Below the pieces are notes generated by a model that saw only the letters and a list, made by a program, of their open reading frames with translations, was not told the DNA's origin and made no database searches. This document shows positions 44,199 to 53,481 of a stretch of DNA of 64,000 nucleotides, one piece after another. The position numbers and the translations under genes were made by a program. How positions within the stretch are numbered: position 1 is the stretch's first letter; the number at the start of each line of letters is the position of its first letter. Source of the stretch: Modestobacter sp. Leaf380 (GTDB lineage Bacteria > Actinomycetota > Actinomycetes > Mycobacteriales > Geodermatophilaceae); the NCBI RefSeq assembly GCF_001424485.1, contig NZ_LMQC01000019.1, positions 372,001 to 436,000 on the forward strand, in the 5' to 3' direction.

Positions 44199-45740
44199 TC
44201 AGCTCGGGTGGCCGTCGACGGTGCCGTCGACCGGGACCGGGGTGCCGTTGCCGGTGCCCCTGCCGGTGAAGGACTCCGCAGCGTCCCCGGACAGCCGCTT
44301 GAGCAGCGAGGCGACGTCGATGCCGGTCAGGTCGCCGGACAGCTGCAGGCCCTGGGCGACGTTGGAGGCCACCGAGCGGGACAGCGAGCCGGGACCGTCG
44401 GCGCTGATCACGGTCATCTTGTCCACGCTGGAGAGCGGCGCGGCGGCGGCGGCCACGACCTCGGGCAGCACCTTGACCAGCAGGTCCAGGATCGCGGCCT
44501 CGCCGTAGGTGCTGAACGCCTGCGAGCGGGCGTCCATCGACTCGGCCTCGGCCTTGCCCTTGGCCAGGATCGCGGCGGCCTCGGCCGAGCCCTCCCGCTC
44601 GACGGCCTCGGCGATGGCCTGGCGGCGCAGCTTCTCGGCCTCACCGCGCTTGGCGCCCTCGATGGCCTCGGCCTCGGCCAGGGCGGAACGGCGGGCTCGC
44701 TCACCCTCACCGGAGAGCTTGGCCTGCTCGGCCGCGGCCTGGGCGGCGGCGATGGTGGCCTGCCGGTCGGCCTCGGCGGTGAGGATGCGCGAGTTCTTGC
44801 GGCCCTCGGCCTCCTGCTCGACCCGGTACCGCTCGGCGTCGGCGGGACGGCGGACCTGGGTGTCCAGCTGGGCCTGGGTCAGCGTCGCGGTGCGCGCGGC
44901 GACCTTCTCCTGCTCGGCGAGCACCTGCTGGTCCTGGGCGGCCTGGGCCAGCGGGCCGGCGGCGGCGGCGCGGGCCTTGGCGGCGTCGGTCTCCGCGGCG
45001 ATCTCGGACTGCTTGAGGGCCAGCTGGCGCTGGGAGACCGCGATGGCCTCGTCGGCGAGCAGCTGCTCCTGCTGCGCGGCCTGGCGGGCGCGGGCCTCGG
45101 CGATCGAGGCCTCCTTGAGCACCCGGGCGGCCTCAGGGCGGCCCAGGTCGGCCAGGTAGGTGCCTTCGGCCTGGATGTCCTGCAGCTGGAAGGTGTCCAG
45201 CACCAGGCCCTGGCCGGTGAGGGAGGACTCGGCCTCCTCGGCGACGGCGGAGGCGAAGGCCGCGCGGTCGCGGATGATCTCCTCGATGGTCAGCCGGCCC
45301 ACGATCGAGCGCAGCGCACCGGCGAGCACCTCGGAGGTGAAGGTGTCGATGCCGCCCTGCTGGTTCAGGAAGCGCTGGGCGGCGGCCCGGATCGAGGACT
45401 CGTTGCCCCCGACCTTGACGATCGCCACGCCCTCCAGGTCGCACTTGACGCCCTGCTTGCTCACCGCGCCGCGGATGCCGACCGGGATGCGCCGGCTGGA
45501 CAGGTCGATGGAGTGCAGCTTCTGGACCACCGGCAGCACGAAGACGCTGGCGCCCATGACGACCTTCTGGCCCGACATGTCCCGGCTGACGGCGCCGTCG
45601 GCGGCGGTGACGGAGCGGCCCTGCCGTCCGGTGACCAGGAAGGCTTGGTTGGGACCGGCCACCTTGATCCGGGACAGCACCAGCAGGACGAGCAGGACCA
45701 CCAGCACGGCGATGCCGCCGATGGCGTAGAGCAGGGTCAT
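44199..45740 (-). CDS. Flotillin-like SPFH membrane scaffold protein
   Basis: 513 residues. One N-terminal membrane hairpin segment (AIGGIAVLVVLLVLLVLSR), then an SPFH/band-7 domain (about 25-190) and a long Ala/Glu coiled coil, where AEAE repeats define the flotillin domain (about 200-410). Flotillins mark fluid lipid microdomains and scaffold membrane complexes. The ATG overlaps the NfeD-like stop (ATGA), the usual flotillin-NfeD pairing. Confidence 0.93.
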   Translation of the reverse strand: MTLLYAIGGIAVLVVLLVLLVLSRIKVAGPNQAFLVTGRQGRSVTAADGAVSRDMSGQKVVMGASVFVLPVVQKLHSIDLSSRRIPVGIRGAVSKQGVKCDLEGVAIVKVGGNESSIRAAAQRFLNQQGGIDTFTSEVLAGALRSIVGRLTIEEIIRDRAAFASAVAEEAESSLTGQGLVLDTFQLQDIQAEGTYLADLGRPEAARVLKEASIAEARARQAAQQEQLLADEAIAVSQRQLALKQSEIAAETDAAKARAAAAGPLAQAAQDQQVLAEQEKVAARTATLTQAQLDTQVRRPADAERYRVEQEAEGRKNSRILTAEADRQATIAAAQAAAEQAKLSGEGERARRSALAEAEAIEGAKRGEAEKLRRQAIAEAVEREGSAEAAAILAKGKAEAESMDARSQAFSTYGEAAILDLLVKVLPEVVAAAAAPLSSVDKMTVISADGPGSLSRSVASNVAQGLQLSGDLTGIDVASLLKRLSGDAAESFTGRGTGNGTPVPVDGTVDGHPS

Positions 45741-46300
45741 GAAGGTCCTCCACGGAGCTCGGGAGCAGGGGGGTGCGGGTTCTCGGGTGCGGTCGAGACG
45801 ACCTCCACCGAGGTCGGCGACGGGGTGTCGACGACGTACACGGGCGTGCCGGCGGGCAGCGTGACGTCGCTGCGCGCCGCGTACTTGAGGTGCTGCCCGG
45901 CCACGGTCAGCCGGACCTCGCCGTAGCCACCGGCGGGCACGGTGGAGACCACCACGCCCTGGCTGCCCAGAAGGTGGCCGGCGGTGAGCGTGGGTTCGGT
46001 GGGCATGTCGCGCAGGCCCGCGGACAGCTTGACCGCGCCGGCGGCGAGGGGGAGCGCGACGACCAGACCGGCCACCAGGCACAACAGCACGGTGACGACG
46101 CCGGGCAGCCGGGGGAGCAGCGCGGACGCCGCGGCGCCGCCGAAGCCGACGCCGCCCAGGCCGGCGGCCAGCGCGGGGACGGAGAACGGGCCGTCGACGT
46201 CGCCGCCGAACTCACCGATCTCCCCGACCACCAGGGACAGCACGAGGACGACGATCCCCAGCCCGCCCACGGCCAGGAACGTCACTGCGATCGGGTCCAA
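45737..46300 (-). CDS. NfeD-like membrane protein
   Basis: 187 residues. Three to four membrane segments, then a C-terminal OB-fold domain with [24 protein letters not shown] and [19 protein letters not shown]. It belongs to the NfeD type that partners flotillin. TTG 46300 follows AAGGGGCA and is the best start; it is an unusual codon. Confidence 0.85.
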   Translation of the reverse strand: MDPIAVTFLAVGGLGIVVLVLSLVVGEIGEFGGDVDGPFSVPALAAGLGGVGFGGAAASALLPRLPGVVTVLLCLVAGLVVALPLAAGAVKLSAGLRDMPTEPTLTAGHLLGSQGVVVSTVPAGGYGEVRLTVAGQHLKYAARSDVTLPAGTPVYVVDTPSPTSVEVVSTAPENPHPPAPELRGGPS

Positions 46301-46429
46301 CCGTGCCCCTTCCCCGTGTGTGGTCCCCCCACCCTCACAGCCCGGTCCCGGTCGATCAAGCACGGGACCGTCTCGGTGGACGGACCTCACCCCTGTGGAC
46401 GACGTCGGGCACGCCCTGCCAGGATCGGT

Positions 46430-46512
46430 GTCGACACGGGGTGTCCCGACCGCGGGACTGAGAGCACACCCGTCGAACCTGCTCCAGCTGACACTGGCGA
46501 AGGGATGTCGAC
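46430..46512 (+). ncRNA. TPP riboswitch (THI element) controlling thiM operon
   Basis: The conserved core is present in order: GGGGTGTCCC, ACTGAGA, GAACCTG, and CTGACACTGGCGAAGGGA. The 5' strand GTCGACA (46430-46436) can pair with TGTCGAC (46506-46512), which includes two bases of the thiM ATG. TPP binding would therefore hide the start site, so control is probably at translation. Confidence 0.95.
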
Positions 46513-47320
46513 CCTGATGGACGCTGCCGACCTGCGGGCTGCCCGCACCGCGCTGACCGACTCCGCACCACTCGTGCACTGCCTGACCAACACCGTCGTC
46601 CAGACGATCACCGCGAACGCGCTGCTGGCGGTGGGCGCCGCGCCGGCGATGGTGGACGCCCCCGAGGAGGCGGCCGGGTTCGCCGCCATCGCCTCGGCGG
46701 TGCTGGTCAACGTGGGCACCGTCAACGCCCGGACGGCGGAGGCGATGCGGCTGGCCGCCCGGTCCGCCGGGGACGCCGGCACCCCGTGGGTGCTGGACCC
46801 GGTGGCGGTGGGCGGGCTGCCGTTCCGCACCGGACTGGCCGCCGAGCTGGTGCAGCTGCGCCCGGCCGTGGTCCGGGGCAACGCCTCGGAGGTGCTCGCC
46901 CTGGCCGGTGCGGGCGCCGGTGGGCGCGGCGTGGACAGCACCCACAGCACCGACGACGCACTGGAGGCCGCGGCCGACCTGGCCCGGCGGACCGGCGGCG
47001 TGGTCGCGGTCAGCGGGGAGGTCGACGTCGTCACCGACGGCACCACGACGGTCCGGGTCGGCGGCGGGCACGTGCTGCTGACCCGCACCACCGGCGCCGG
47101 CTGCGCCCTCGGCGCGCTCACCGCGGCCTACGTCGCGGCGACCGGCTCCCCGCTGCTGGGCGCGGTGGCCGCGCACGCGCACGTCGCGGTGGCCGCCGAG
47201 CGGGCCGCGGCCACCGCCGCCGGGCCCGGCAGCTTCGCGATCGCCTGGCTGGACGCCCTGGACGCCGTCGGCCCCGACGACCTCGCCGCCGCTGACCTCG
47301 CCGCCGCCGACCTCCGATGA
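46505..47320 (+). CDS. thiM: Hydroxyethylthiazole kinase
   Basis: 271 residues. ThiM motifs include [47 protein letters not shown] and [19 protein letters not shown] (anion hole and catalytic Cys/Asp region). It salvages the thiazole moiety of thiamine by phosphorylation. ATG 46505 lies in the riboswitch P1 stem. First of four overlapping genes. Confidence 0.96.
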   Translation: MSTLMDAADLRAARTALTDSAPLVHCLTNTVVQTITANALLAVGAAPAMVDAPEEAAGFAAIASAVLVNVGTVNARTAEAMRLAARSAGDAGTPWVLDPVAVGGLPFRTGLAAELVQLRPAVVRGNASEVLALAGAGAGGRGVDSTHSTDDALEAAADLARRTGGVVAVSGEVDVVTDGTTTVRVGGGHVLLTRTTGAGCALGALTAAYVAATGSPLLGAVAAHAHVAVAAERAAATAAGPGSFAIAWLDALDAVGPDDLAAADLAAADLR

Positions 47321-47967
47321 GGTTCGACCCCACCCTCTACCTGGTCACGGACACCGCGTTGTGCGCCCCCCGGTCGGTGCCCGAGGTGGTCGCCGCCGCG
47401 GCCGCCGGTGGGGTGACCGCCGTCCAGGTGCGGGACAAGACGGCCTCGCGCCGGGAGCTGCTGGAGCTGACCCGGGCCGTGCGGGCGGCGCTGACCGACC
47501 GGCCCGACGTCGCGGTGGTGGTCGACGACGCGGTCGACGTCGCCCTGCTGGCCGGCGCGGACGGCGTGCACCTGGGCCAGGACGACCTGCCGGTCACCGA
47601 GGTGCGGGCGCTGGCCCCACACCTGCACCTGGGCCTGTCGATCGGCTCGGCCGCGGACCTCGACGCCGCCCTCGCGCTGCCCGCCGGCACGGTGGACCTG
47701 GTCGGGCTGTCCCCGCTGTGGTCCACCCCGACCAAACCCGACGCCGGCCCCGAGCTGGGCCTGGACGTCGTGCGGGAGCTGGCCGCCCGGGCACGGACCG
47801 CCGGGATCGCCGCGGTGGCGATCGGCGGCATCCACGCCGACCGGGTCGCCGAGGTGTCCGCGACCGGGGTCGACGGGCTGTGCGTGGTGTCCGACGTCTG
47901 CGCCGCGGCCGACCCCCGGGCCGCCGCCACGCAGCTGCGCCGGGCGCTGACCGGGGCGCCGGCGTGA
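47317..47967 (+). CDS. thiE: Thiamine phosphate synthase
   Basis: 216 residues, TIM barrel. [44 protein letters not shown] and [19 protein letters not shown] are ThiE marks, with [11 protein letters not shown] at the phosphate site. It joins HMP-pyrophosphate to thiazole phosphate. The ATG overlaps the thiM stop (ATGA). Confidence 0.96.
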   Translation: MRFDPTLYLVTDTALCAPRSVPEVVAAAAAGGVTAVQVRDKTASRRELLELTRAVRAALTDRPDVAVVVDDAVDVALLAGADGVHLGQDDLPVTEVRALAPHLHLGLSIGSAADLDAALALPAGTVDLVGLSPLWSTPTKPDAGPELGLDVVRELAARARTAGIAAVAIGGIHADRVAEVSATGVDGLCVVSDVCAAADPRAAATQLRRALTGAPA

Positions 47968-48812
47968 GCGCCCGGGTGGCGTTGACCATCGCGGGCTCGG
48001 ACCCCAGTGGTGGTGCCGGCATCCAGGCCGACCTGGCCACCTTCGCCGGGCGCACCACCTACGGCACCGCGGTGCTGACCGCGCTCACCGCACAGAACAC
48101 CCACGGCGTCACCGGCGTGCACCCGGTCCCGGCGGCGTTCGTCAGCCAGCAGCTGGAGACCCTGCTCGACGACGTCACCGTGCACGCCGCCAAGACCGGG
48201 ATGCTCGGCTCGGCGGCCGTGGTGCACGCCGTCGTCGACGTGCTCACCCGGCGGTCGGTCGGCCCGCTGGTCGTCGACCCGGTGATGGTCGCGACCAGCG
48301 GGGACCAGCTGATCGACGACGACGCCGTGGACGCCGTCCGGACGGCACTGCTGCCCATCGCCGACCTGGTGACGCCGAACGTGCCGGAGGCGGCCCGGTT
48401 GTTGCACGTGGAACCGGCCCGCACCGTGGCCGACCTCCGCGAGCAGGCCGTCGCCCTGCTCGCGCTCGGCCCCGGTGCGGTGCTGGTCAAGGGCGGGCAC
48501 CTGGCCCACGAGCTGGGGGAGAGCGTCGACGTCCTCGCCGTGCGGGAGCCGGACGGGTCGACGTCGGTGCACCTGAGCCGCCGTCCCCTGGTGGACACCG
48601 CGAACACCCACGGCACCGGCTGCACGCTGTCCGCGGCCCTGGCGGCCGAGGCCACGACGGCCGGGTCCGCCGGCACCAGCCCGGACTGGCCGTCCGCGGT
48701 CGAGGCAGCCCGGGACGTGCTGCAGGCCGCCCTGCTGCACGCCGACCGGCTGGGCGTCGGCTCGGGCAACGGCCCGGTGTCGCACGGCGCGTACTCCCAG
48801 GGAGAGCTGTGA
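47964..48812 (+). CDS. thiD: Hydroxymethylpyrimidine (phosphate) kinase
   Basis: 282 residues. ALTIAGSDPSGGAGIQADLATF at the N-terminus, GLTAQNTHGV-type motif (TALTAQNTHGVTGV), DPVMVATSGDQL and TANTHGTGCTLSAALAAE at the phosphate site. It phosphorylates HMP and HMP-P. GTG overlaps the thiE stop (GTGA). Includes an imperfect parS-like core (GTTGCACGTGGAAC, one mismatch) at 48401-48414. Confidence 0.96.
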   Translation: MSARVALTIAGSDPSGGAGIQADLATFAGRTTYGTAVLTALTAQNTHGVTGVHPVPAAFVSQQLETLLDDVTVHAAKTGMLGSAAVVHAVVDVLTRRSVGPLVVDPVMVATSGDQLIDDDAVDAVRTALLPIADLVTPNVPEAARLLHVEPARTVADLREQAVALLALGPGAVLVKGGHLAHELGESVDVLAVREPDGSTSVHLSRRPLVDTANTHGTGCTLSAALAAEATTAGSAGTSPDWPSAVEAARDVLQAALLHADRLGVGSGNGPVSHGAYSQGEL

Positions 48813-49465
48813 GCTTCTCCGACGACGCCTGGACCCGCACCGCCGTCGTCCGGGCGGAGATCGAGGCACTGGAGTTCCTCGCCGAGCTCGCCGACGGCAC
48901 GCTGGACGCCGGTGCGTTCCGGCAGTACCTGGAGCAGGACGCGCTCTACCTGGCCGGCTACGCCCGGGCGCTGGCCCTGCTGGCCGCCCGGGCACCGGAC
49001 GCCGCGGCCACCTCGTTCTGGGCCCGGTCCGCGCACGGCGCCGGGGTGGTGGAGGGCGCGCTGCACACCGACCTGCTGGAGGTCCTCGGCGGTGCCGAGC
49101 GCACCACCGAGCCCAGCCCGTCGTGCCTGGCCTACGTGTCCTACCTGGTCGCCACCTGCGCGACGGAGCCCTACGCGGTGGGCTGCGCGGCGGTGCTGCC
49201 CTGCTTCTGGGTCTACGCCGACACCGGCGTCCGGCTGGCCGCCACCGCCCGGGCCACGCCCGACCACCCCTACGCCCGGTGGGTCGCCGCCTACGACGAC
49301 CCGGCGTTCCAGGAGTCGACCCGGCAGGCCCGCACCCTCACCGACACCGCCGCCCGGGACGCCACGCCCGCGCAGGTCGAGGCCATGCACCGGGCCTTCG
49401 CCGTCGCCACCCGGTACGAGCTGGGGTTCTGGCGGTCGGCGCACCAGCGGGAGGGCTGGGGCTGA
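48809..49465 (+). CDS. tenA: TenA aminopyrimidine aminohydrolase, Cys type
   Basis: 218 residues. It keeps the classical LPCFWVYAD Cys site, with FRQYLEQDALYLAGYARALAL and the C-terminal FAVATRYELGFWRSAH. TenA salvages HMP from degraded thiamine. GTG overlaps the thiD stop (GTGA), completing thiM-thiE-thiD-tenA. Contrast the Cys-less TenA homologue at 15.3 kb. Confidence 0.94.
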   Translation: MSFSDDAWTRTAVVRAEIEALEFLAELADGTLDAGAFRQYLEQDALYLAGYARALALLAARAPDAAATSFWARSAHGAGVVEGALHTDLLEVLGGAERTTEPSPSCLAYVSYLVATCATEPYAVGCAAVLPCFWVYADTGVRLAATARATPDHPYARWVAAYDDPAFQESTRQARTLTDTAARDATPAQVEAMHRAFAVATRYELGFWRSAHQREGWG

Positions 49466-49466
49466 G

Positions 49467-50801
49467 TCACCGCCAGTCGGGCGGGTCCGCGGGGGTCAGG
49501 TCCGGGTCGTCCCCCGCGAAGGTGCGCACCCGGCCCGGCCCCGTGTTCGGGCCCTCGAAGCGGACGGTCACCCGGTTCAGCCCGGCACCCCACACCCAGC
49601 CGGTGCCGTGCTCGGTGTGCGCGACGTCCTGGCCGGGGTGCCAGACCCGCAGCGCCGGGCCGGGGGTGGGGTCGGCCGGCACCGTCTCGTCGTCCTGCGG
49701 CTCGTCGGTGACGGCGACCGGTTCCTGCGCCGGGGCGAACAGGTCGCCCTGCACGTAGGTGGCCAGCCCGCTGACGCCGACGCCGAGCAGCCGCAGGCCG
49801 CCGGTGCGGTCCACCCCGGCCAACAGCCGCTGGGCGACCTCGGCGATGGAGCGCGGGTCGTCGACGGGCTGGGCCAGGGTCTGCGAGCGGGTCAGCGTGG
49901 AGAAGTCGTAACGGCGGACCTTGAGGGTGACGGTGCGGCCCGCCGTCCCGTTGCGGGCCAGCCGGGTGCCGACCCGGCCGGCCAGGTGCTCCACCTCGGC
50001 GGCCAGCCGGACCGGGTCGGTGAGGTCCTGGGCGTAGGTCTGCTCGGCGCTGACGCTCTTGGCCTCCCGGTCGGCGACGACGGGCCGGTCGTCGTCGGCG
50101 CGGGCCAGCCGGTAGAGCCCGGCGCCGTGGGCCTGCCCGACCAGGGTGGTGAGGTCGACCAGGGTCAGCCGGTGCAGGTCGGCGACGGTGGACACCTTGA
50201 TCTGGGCCAGGCGCTCCGCCGTCGCCGGGCCGACACCGCCCAGCGCGCGCACCGACAGCGGGTGCAGCACGGCCAGCTCCTCGCCCGGGGCGACGACCGT
50301 CAACCCGTCGGGCTTGCGCAGCTCGGAGCCGATCTTGGCCAGCGACTTGGAGCTGGCGACCCCCACAGACCCGGTCACCCCGCCGGTGGCCTCGGCGATC
50401 CGGGCCTTGAGGTCCTCGGCCAGCGCGGTGACGCCCGCGACCGAGGTGTCGTGGTCACCCGCGGCCAGGTCGACGTAGGCCTCGTCGATGCTCACCGGCT
50501 CCACCAGCGGCGACAGCTCCCGCAGCAGGTCCATCACCAGCGCCGACGTCTTCGCGTACGCCGGGAACCGCGGGCCCAGGAACGCCGTCCCGGGCGGGCA
50601 GCGGCGGCGCGCCTCGGCCGTCGGCATCGCACTGCGGGCACCGAACACCCGGGCCTCGTAGGACGCCGTGGACACCACGCCCCGCCCACCGGTGCCGCCC
50701 ACGATCACCGGCCGCCCGCGCAGGCTGGGCTTGTCGCGCTGCTCGACGGCGGCGAAGAACGCGTCCAGGTCCAGGTGCAGGACACTCGCCTCACGCCGCA
50801 C
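49467..50801 (-). CDS. dinB: DNA polymerase IV (Y family)
   Basis: 444 residues. VLHLDLDAFFAAVEQRDKP holds the first catalytic Asp pair, SYEARVFGARSAMPTAEA the nucleotide site, and SIDEAYVDL the second acidic pair; a helix-hairpin-helix (LGGVGPATAERLAQIKV) and little-finger domain follow. It is an error-prone translesion polymerase. About 90 extra C-terminal residues follow, with GWVWGAGLNRVTVRFEGPN, an actinobacterial extension. GTG 50801 is the start. Confidence 0.94.
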   Translation of the reverse strand: MRREASVLHLDLDAFFAAVEQRDKPSLRGRPVIVGGTGGRGVVSTASYEARVFGARSAMPTAEARRRCPPGTAFLGPRFPAYAKTSALVMDLLRELSPLVEPVSIDEAYVDLAAGDHDTSVAGVTALAEDLKARIAEATGGVTGSVGVASSKSLAKIGSELRKPDGLTVVAPGEELAVLHPLSVRALGGVGPATAERLAQIKVSTVADLHRLTLVDLTTLVGQAHGAGLYRLARADDDRPVVADREAKSVSAEQTYAQDLTDPVRLAAEVEHLAGRVGTRLARNGTAGRTVTLKVRRYDFSTLTRSQTLAQPVDDPRSIAEVAQRLLAGVDRTGGLRLLGVGVSGLATYVQGDLFAPAQEPVAVTDEPQDDETVPADPTPGPALRVWHPGQDVAHTEHGTGWVWGAGLNRVTVRFEGPNTGPGRVRTFAGDDPDLTPADPPDWR

Positions 50802-50839
50802 CCGGTCGATGATCCTCCTGTGCCGGGGATGATCGACCG

Positions 50840-51424
50840 GTGACCGAGACGAACGAGTGGGCCCGCATGTCGGCCGCGGACCCCGAGCACTCCTCCCGCT
50901 ACGTCGCGCGCTTCCGTGGGCTGGCCGCCGACGGCGTCGACCTGGACGGCGAGGCCCGGCTCGTCGACGCGATGCTGGCCCGCGGCTCCCGGGTGCTCGA
51001 CGCCGGCTGCGGCCCCGGCCGGGTGGGTGCCGCGCTGCACGCCGCCGGCCACGAGGTCGTCGGTGTCGACGCCGACCCGGTGCTGGTCGCCGCCGCGCAG
51101 GCCGACCACCCCGGCCCCACCTGGCAGGTCGGCGACCTGGCCGAGCTGTCGGTGCCCGGCCGGTTCGACGTCGTCGTCTGCGCGGGCAACGTGATGGCGT
51201 TCCTGGCGCCCTCCACCCGGCGGCGCGTGCTGGCCGGGTTCCGCGCGCACGTGGTGCCCGGCGGGCGCGCCGTCACCGGCTTCGGCGCCGAACGCGGCTA
51301 CCCCTTCCCCGAGTTCCTCGACGACGCCCGCGCCGTCGGCTGGTCGGTGGACCTGCTGCTGTCCACCTGGGACCTGCAGCCCTTCACCGACGACGCCGAC
51401 TTCCTGGTCGCCGTCCTCAGCTGA
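50840..51424 (+). CDS. Class I SAM-dependent methyltransferase
   Basis: 194 residues. VLDAGCGPGRVGAALHAAGHEVVGVDAD is motif I and the acidic loop, with FDVVVCAGNVMAF (motif II). Substrate unknown. GTG 50840 lies 6 nt after GATGAT. Divergent from dinB, with only 38 bp between. Confidence 0.9.
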   Translation: MTETNEWARMSAADPEHSSRYVARFRGLAADGVDLDGEARLVDAMLARGSRVLDAGCGPGRVGAALHAAGHEVVGVDADPVLVAAAQADHPGPTWQVGDLAELSVPGRFDVVVCAGNVMAFLAPSTRRRVLAGFRAHVVPGGRAVTGFGAERGYPFPEFLDDARAVGWSVDLLLSTWDLQPFTDDADFLVAVLS

Positions 51425-51430
51425 CGCCCC

Positions 51431-51489
51431 GGCATGGGATCCCCCGCATACAGCGTGCGCCCTCTGCCGTATGCGAGGGATCCCATGCC
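51431..51489. repeat. 59-bp hairpin element, copy 2
   Basis: Arms 51431-51451 and 51469-51489 are identical to copy 1 (7312-7370), including the single mismatch. The 17-nt loop is of the same length but different sequence. It lies between convergent genes here, where it can also serve as terminator. Confidence 0.9.
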
Positions 51490-51507
51490 CAGTCAGACGA
51501 GGCCCAG

Positions 51508-52386
51508 TCAGACGAGGCGCAGGGTGCGGGGGGAGCGGCCGACGGCCACCTGCTGCCCCCAGGACAGCGTCAGGTGGTCGTCCTCCAGGCCGTCGCCGAA
51601 CGCGACCAGCCCGTCGGACTCCACCGTCATGCGCAGCACGTCGTCGCCGGTGAGCAGGCCCTCGGTGCAGGTGGTGCCGGTGACCGGAGAGGGCCAGGCC
51701 TCCCGGACGAACCAGGCCAGCGCCGCGTCGGTGGGGCCGGGCAGGGCCAGCGGGCTGCGCCGCTCCTGCGCCGCCGACCGGCACCACCCGGTCGCCCCGG
51801 TGCCGGTGGCCACCAGCACCCCGGACGACGCCTGGCGCTCGGCGTCGGCACCGGGGGCGTGCAGCCGGTAGCGGGCGGTCTGGTGGGTGGGCTGGCCCAG
51901 GTAGACCTCGTTGAGCGCGAGCAGGGTCTGCCCGTCGTCCGCGGTGGCCTGGACCATGGTGAGCTCCCGGACCCGGTCCCGGGTGGCGAGCAGCCGGCCG
52001 ACGTCGGCGGCCCGGTGCCGGACCAGCACGCCGGCGTTGCGGCCGGGTTCGGGGTCCACCCCGACGACGGGCTGCCCGTCGAGGTACTTGGCCACGTTGG
52101 CGACCAGGCCGTCCTGCCCGACCACCAGGACGACGTCGTCCGGGGCGAAGAGGAAGCGCGGCAGGTCGGCCCGCTCGACGCTGCCCCGCCGCCAGTCCAG
52201 CGGCACCTGGGCCAGCGCGGTGGCGACGGCGGCCTGCTGGGCGGTGTCGTGCGCGGCGACCTCCTCGACGTCCCGCCCGCGGCTGCGCAGGAAGAACGCA
52301 GCCTGCCCGCGGGTGCCGTGCCGGGCCACCAGCTCGCTGAGCTCGGTGGCCCGGTGCACGAGCACCACCCGGGGCGCCAGGCTCAC
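51508..52386 (-). CDS. NAD kinase-like protein, divergent active site
   Basis: 292 residues. Outline of the NADK fold: [18 protein letters not shown] replaces GGDG with [30 protein letters not shown] (NE/D motif) and [15 protein letters not shown] in place of TPTGSTAY. The key Asp, Asn and Glu are kept. It may phosphorylate NAD(H) or a related nucleotide, or be a regulatory relic. GTG overlaps the SPFH gene stop (GTGA); the Nudix-HTH regulator is divergent beyond it. Confidence 0.72.
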   Translation of the reverse strand: MSLAPRVVLVHRATELSELVARHGTRGQAAFFLRSRGRDVEEVAAHDTAQQAAVATALAQVPLDWRRGSVERADLPRFLFAPDDVVLVVGQDGLVANVAKYLDGQPVVGVDPEPGRNAGVLVRHRAADVGRLLATRDRVRELTMVQATADDGQTLLALNEVYLGQPTHQTARYRLHAPGADAERQASSGVLVATGTGATGWCRSAAQERRSPLALPGPTDAALAWFVREAWPSPVTGTTCTEGLLTGDDVLRMTVESDGLVAFGDGLEDDHLTLSWGQQVAVGRSPRTLRLV

Positions 52387-53402
52387 GGCCGGCCGCCGTC
52401 CCCCGAGCCGCCGGCCCCCAGCTTGGCCAGCAGGCCGGTGAGCAGCTCCGGGGTGACGGTCAGGTTCTGCACCTGCGGCAGGTTCGCGGCCATCTGGCGC
52501 AGGGCCAGGGCGTAGACCGTCTCCACGGGCATGTCGACCCAGGCGGCCAGCTCGGCGGTGTTGGCCGCGCCCTGCGCCTCGCCCAGCACCCGCTTGCGCT
52601 CGGCGTCCACGTCGGCGGCGGCCCGGTCCCGGCGGGCCTTCGACTCCGCGGCCACCTCGGCCGCGGCCGCGGCGTTCTCCGCCTCCCGCCGGGCGTTGAC
52701 CCCGCGCTGGGCGACCAGTTCCTCCTCGCGGCGGGCCAGCTCGACCTGGTTGGCCAGCTCGTTCTCCGCGATCGCCCGCTCCCGCTCCACCGCCACGGCC
52801 CGCCGTGAGTAGGTGGCGGCGTCGGCGTCGGCCTGCACCTGCTCCCGGGTCGGCGTCCGCAGGGCCCGCTCGACGTCGGGTTCGGGCCGGATGGCGACCA
52901 CCCGGACGTCGATGACGGCGATGCCGGTCTCGACCAGCCGACCGTCAGCGGCCAGCCCGGCCGCCACGGTGTCCCGCACGGTGCGGACGCCGCCGGTCAG
53001 CGCCACGGTCATCGGGGTGGCCGCGAGCAGGTCGATCGCGTGCTGCTGGGCCGACTCGGTGAGCAGGCCGGCCACCTGCTCCAGCGGGGTGCCCCGCCAG
53101 CGGCCGGTGTCCGGGTCGATGGAGAAGTCCACCCGCCCGGCGGCCAGCACCGGGTCGGCGAACCGGAAGGTCAGGGTCATCTGGACGGTGGTGTCCTGGA
53201 AGTCCGCGGTCCGGGCGTGGAAGAGCAGCGGGAGCTCCCGGTCGTCGACGGGGATCTCGCTGAGCACGGCCGACAGCGGCCGGAACCAGAAGCTGGCGCC
53301 GGTGCCGGCGTGCCGCAGCCGGCCGGCGGTGACGTGCTGGACGTGGGCGGTCGCGGAGCCCCGCAGGTGCCGCACGAGGGGGTACCGGGCGATGTCGGCC
53401 AT
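52383..53402 (-). CDS. SPFH/band-7 domain protein without membrane anchor
   Basis: 339 residues. An SPFH core (about 45-190; [36 protein letters not shown]) precedes an Arg/Ala/Glu coiled coil (190-275) and a Leu/Ala-rich C-terminus. Unlike the flotillin at 44 kb there is no hydrophobic N-terminal segment, so it is probably cytosolic or peripheral. ATG 53402 with AGGAGG upstream. Overlaps the NAD-kinase-like gene. Confidence 0.82.
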   Translation of the reverse strand: MADIARYPLVRHLRGSATAHVQHVTAGRLRHAGTGASFWFRPLSAVLSEIPVDDRELPLLFHARTADFQDTTVQMTLTFRFADPVLAAGRVDFSIDPDTGRWRGTPLEQVAGLLTESAQQHAIDLLAATPMTVALTGGVRTVRDTVAAGLAADGRLVETGIAVIDVRVVAIRPEPDVERALRTPTREQVQADADAATYSRRAVAVERERAIAENELANQVELARREEELVAQRGVNARREAENAAAAAEVAAESKARRDRAAADVDAERKRVLGEAQGAANTAELAAWVDMPVETVYALALRQMAANLPQVQNLTVTPELLTGLLAKLGAGGSGDGGRP

Positions 53403-53417
53403 CTCTGCCTCCTGTTG

Positions 53418-53438
53418 TTGTCGTCAGCCAGACGATAA
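53418..53438. promoter_or_regulatory. Candidate operator for the Nudix-HTH regulator
   Basis: TTGTCGTC-N5-GACGATAA inverted repeat; TTGTCGTCA recurs at 53452-53460. It overlaps the -10 of the SPFH promoter. Confidence 0.5.
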
Positions 53439-53461
53439 GCAGGTGCAGGGCTTGTCGTCAA
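53432..53461 (-). promoter_or_regulatory. Probable promoter of the SPFH-NAD-kinase-like operon
   Basis: Minus-strand TTGACG (53461-53456), an 18-bp spacer and TATCGT (53437-53432). The leader would be about 22 nt and carry AGGAGG. Confidence 0.5.
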
Positions 53462-53481
53462 GGTGACGCTAGGGTGGGGTC

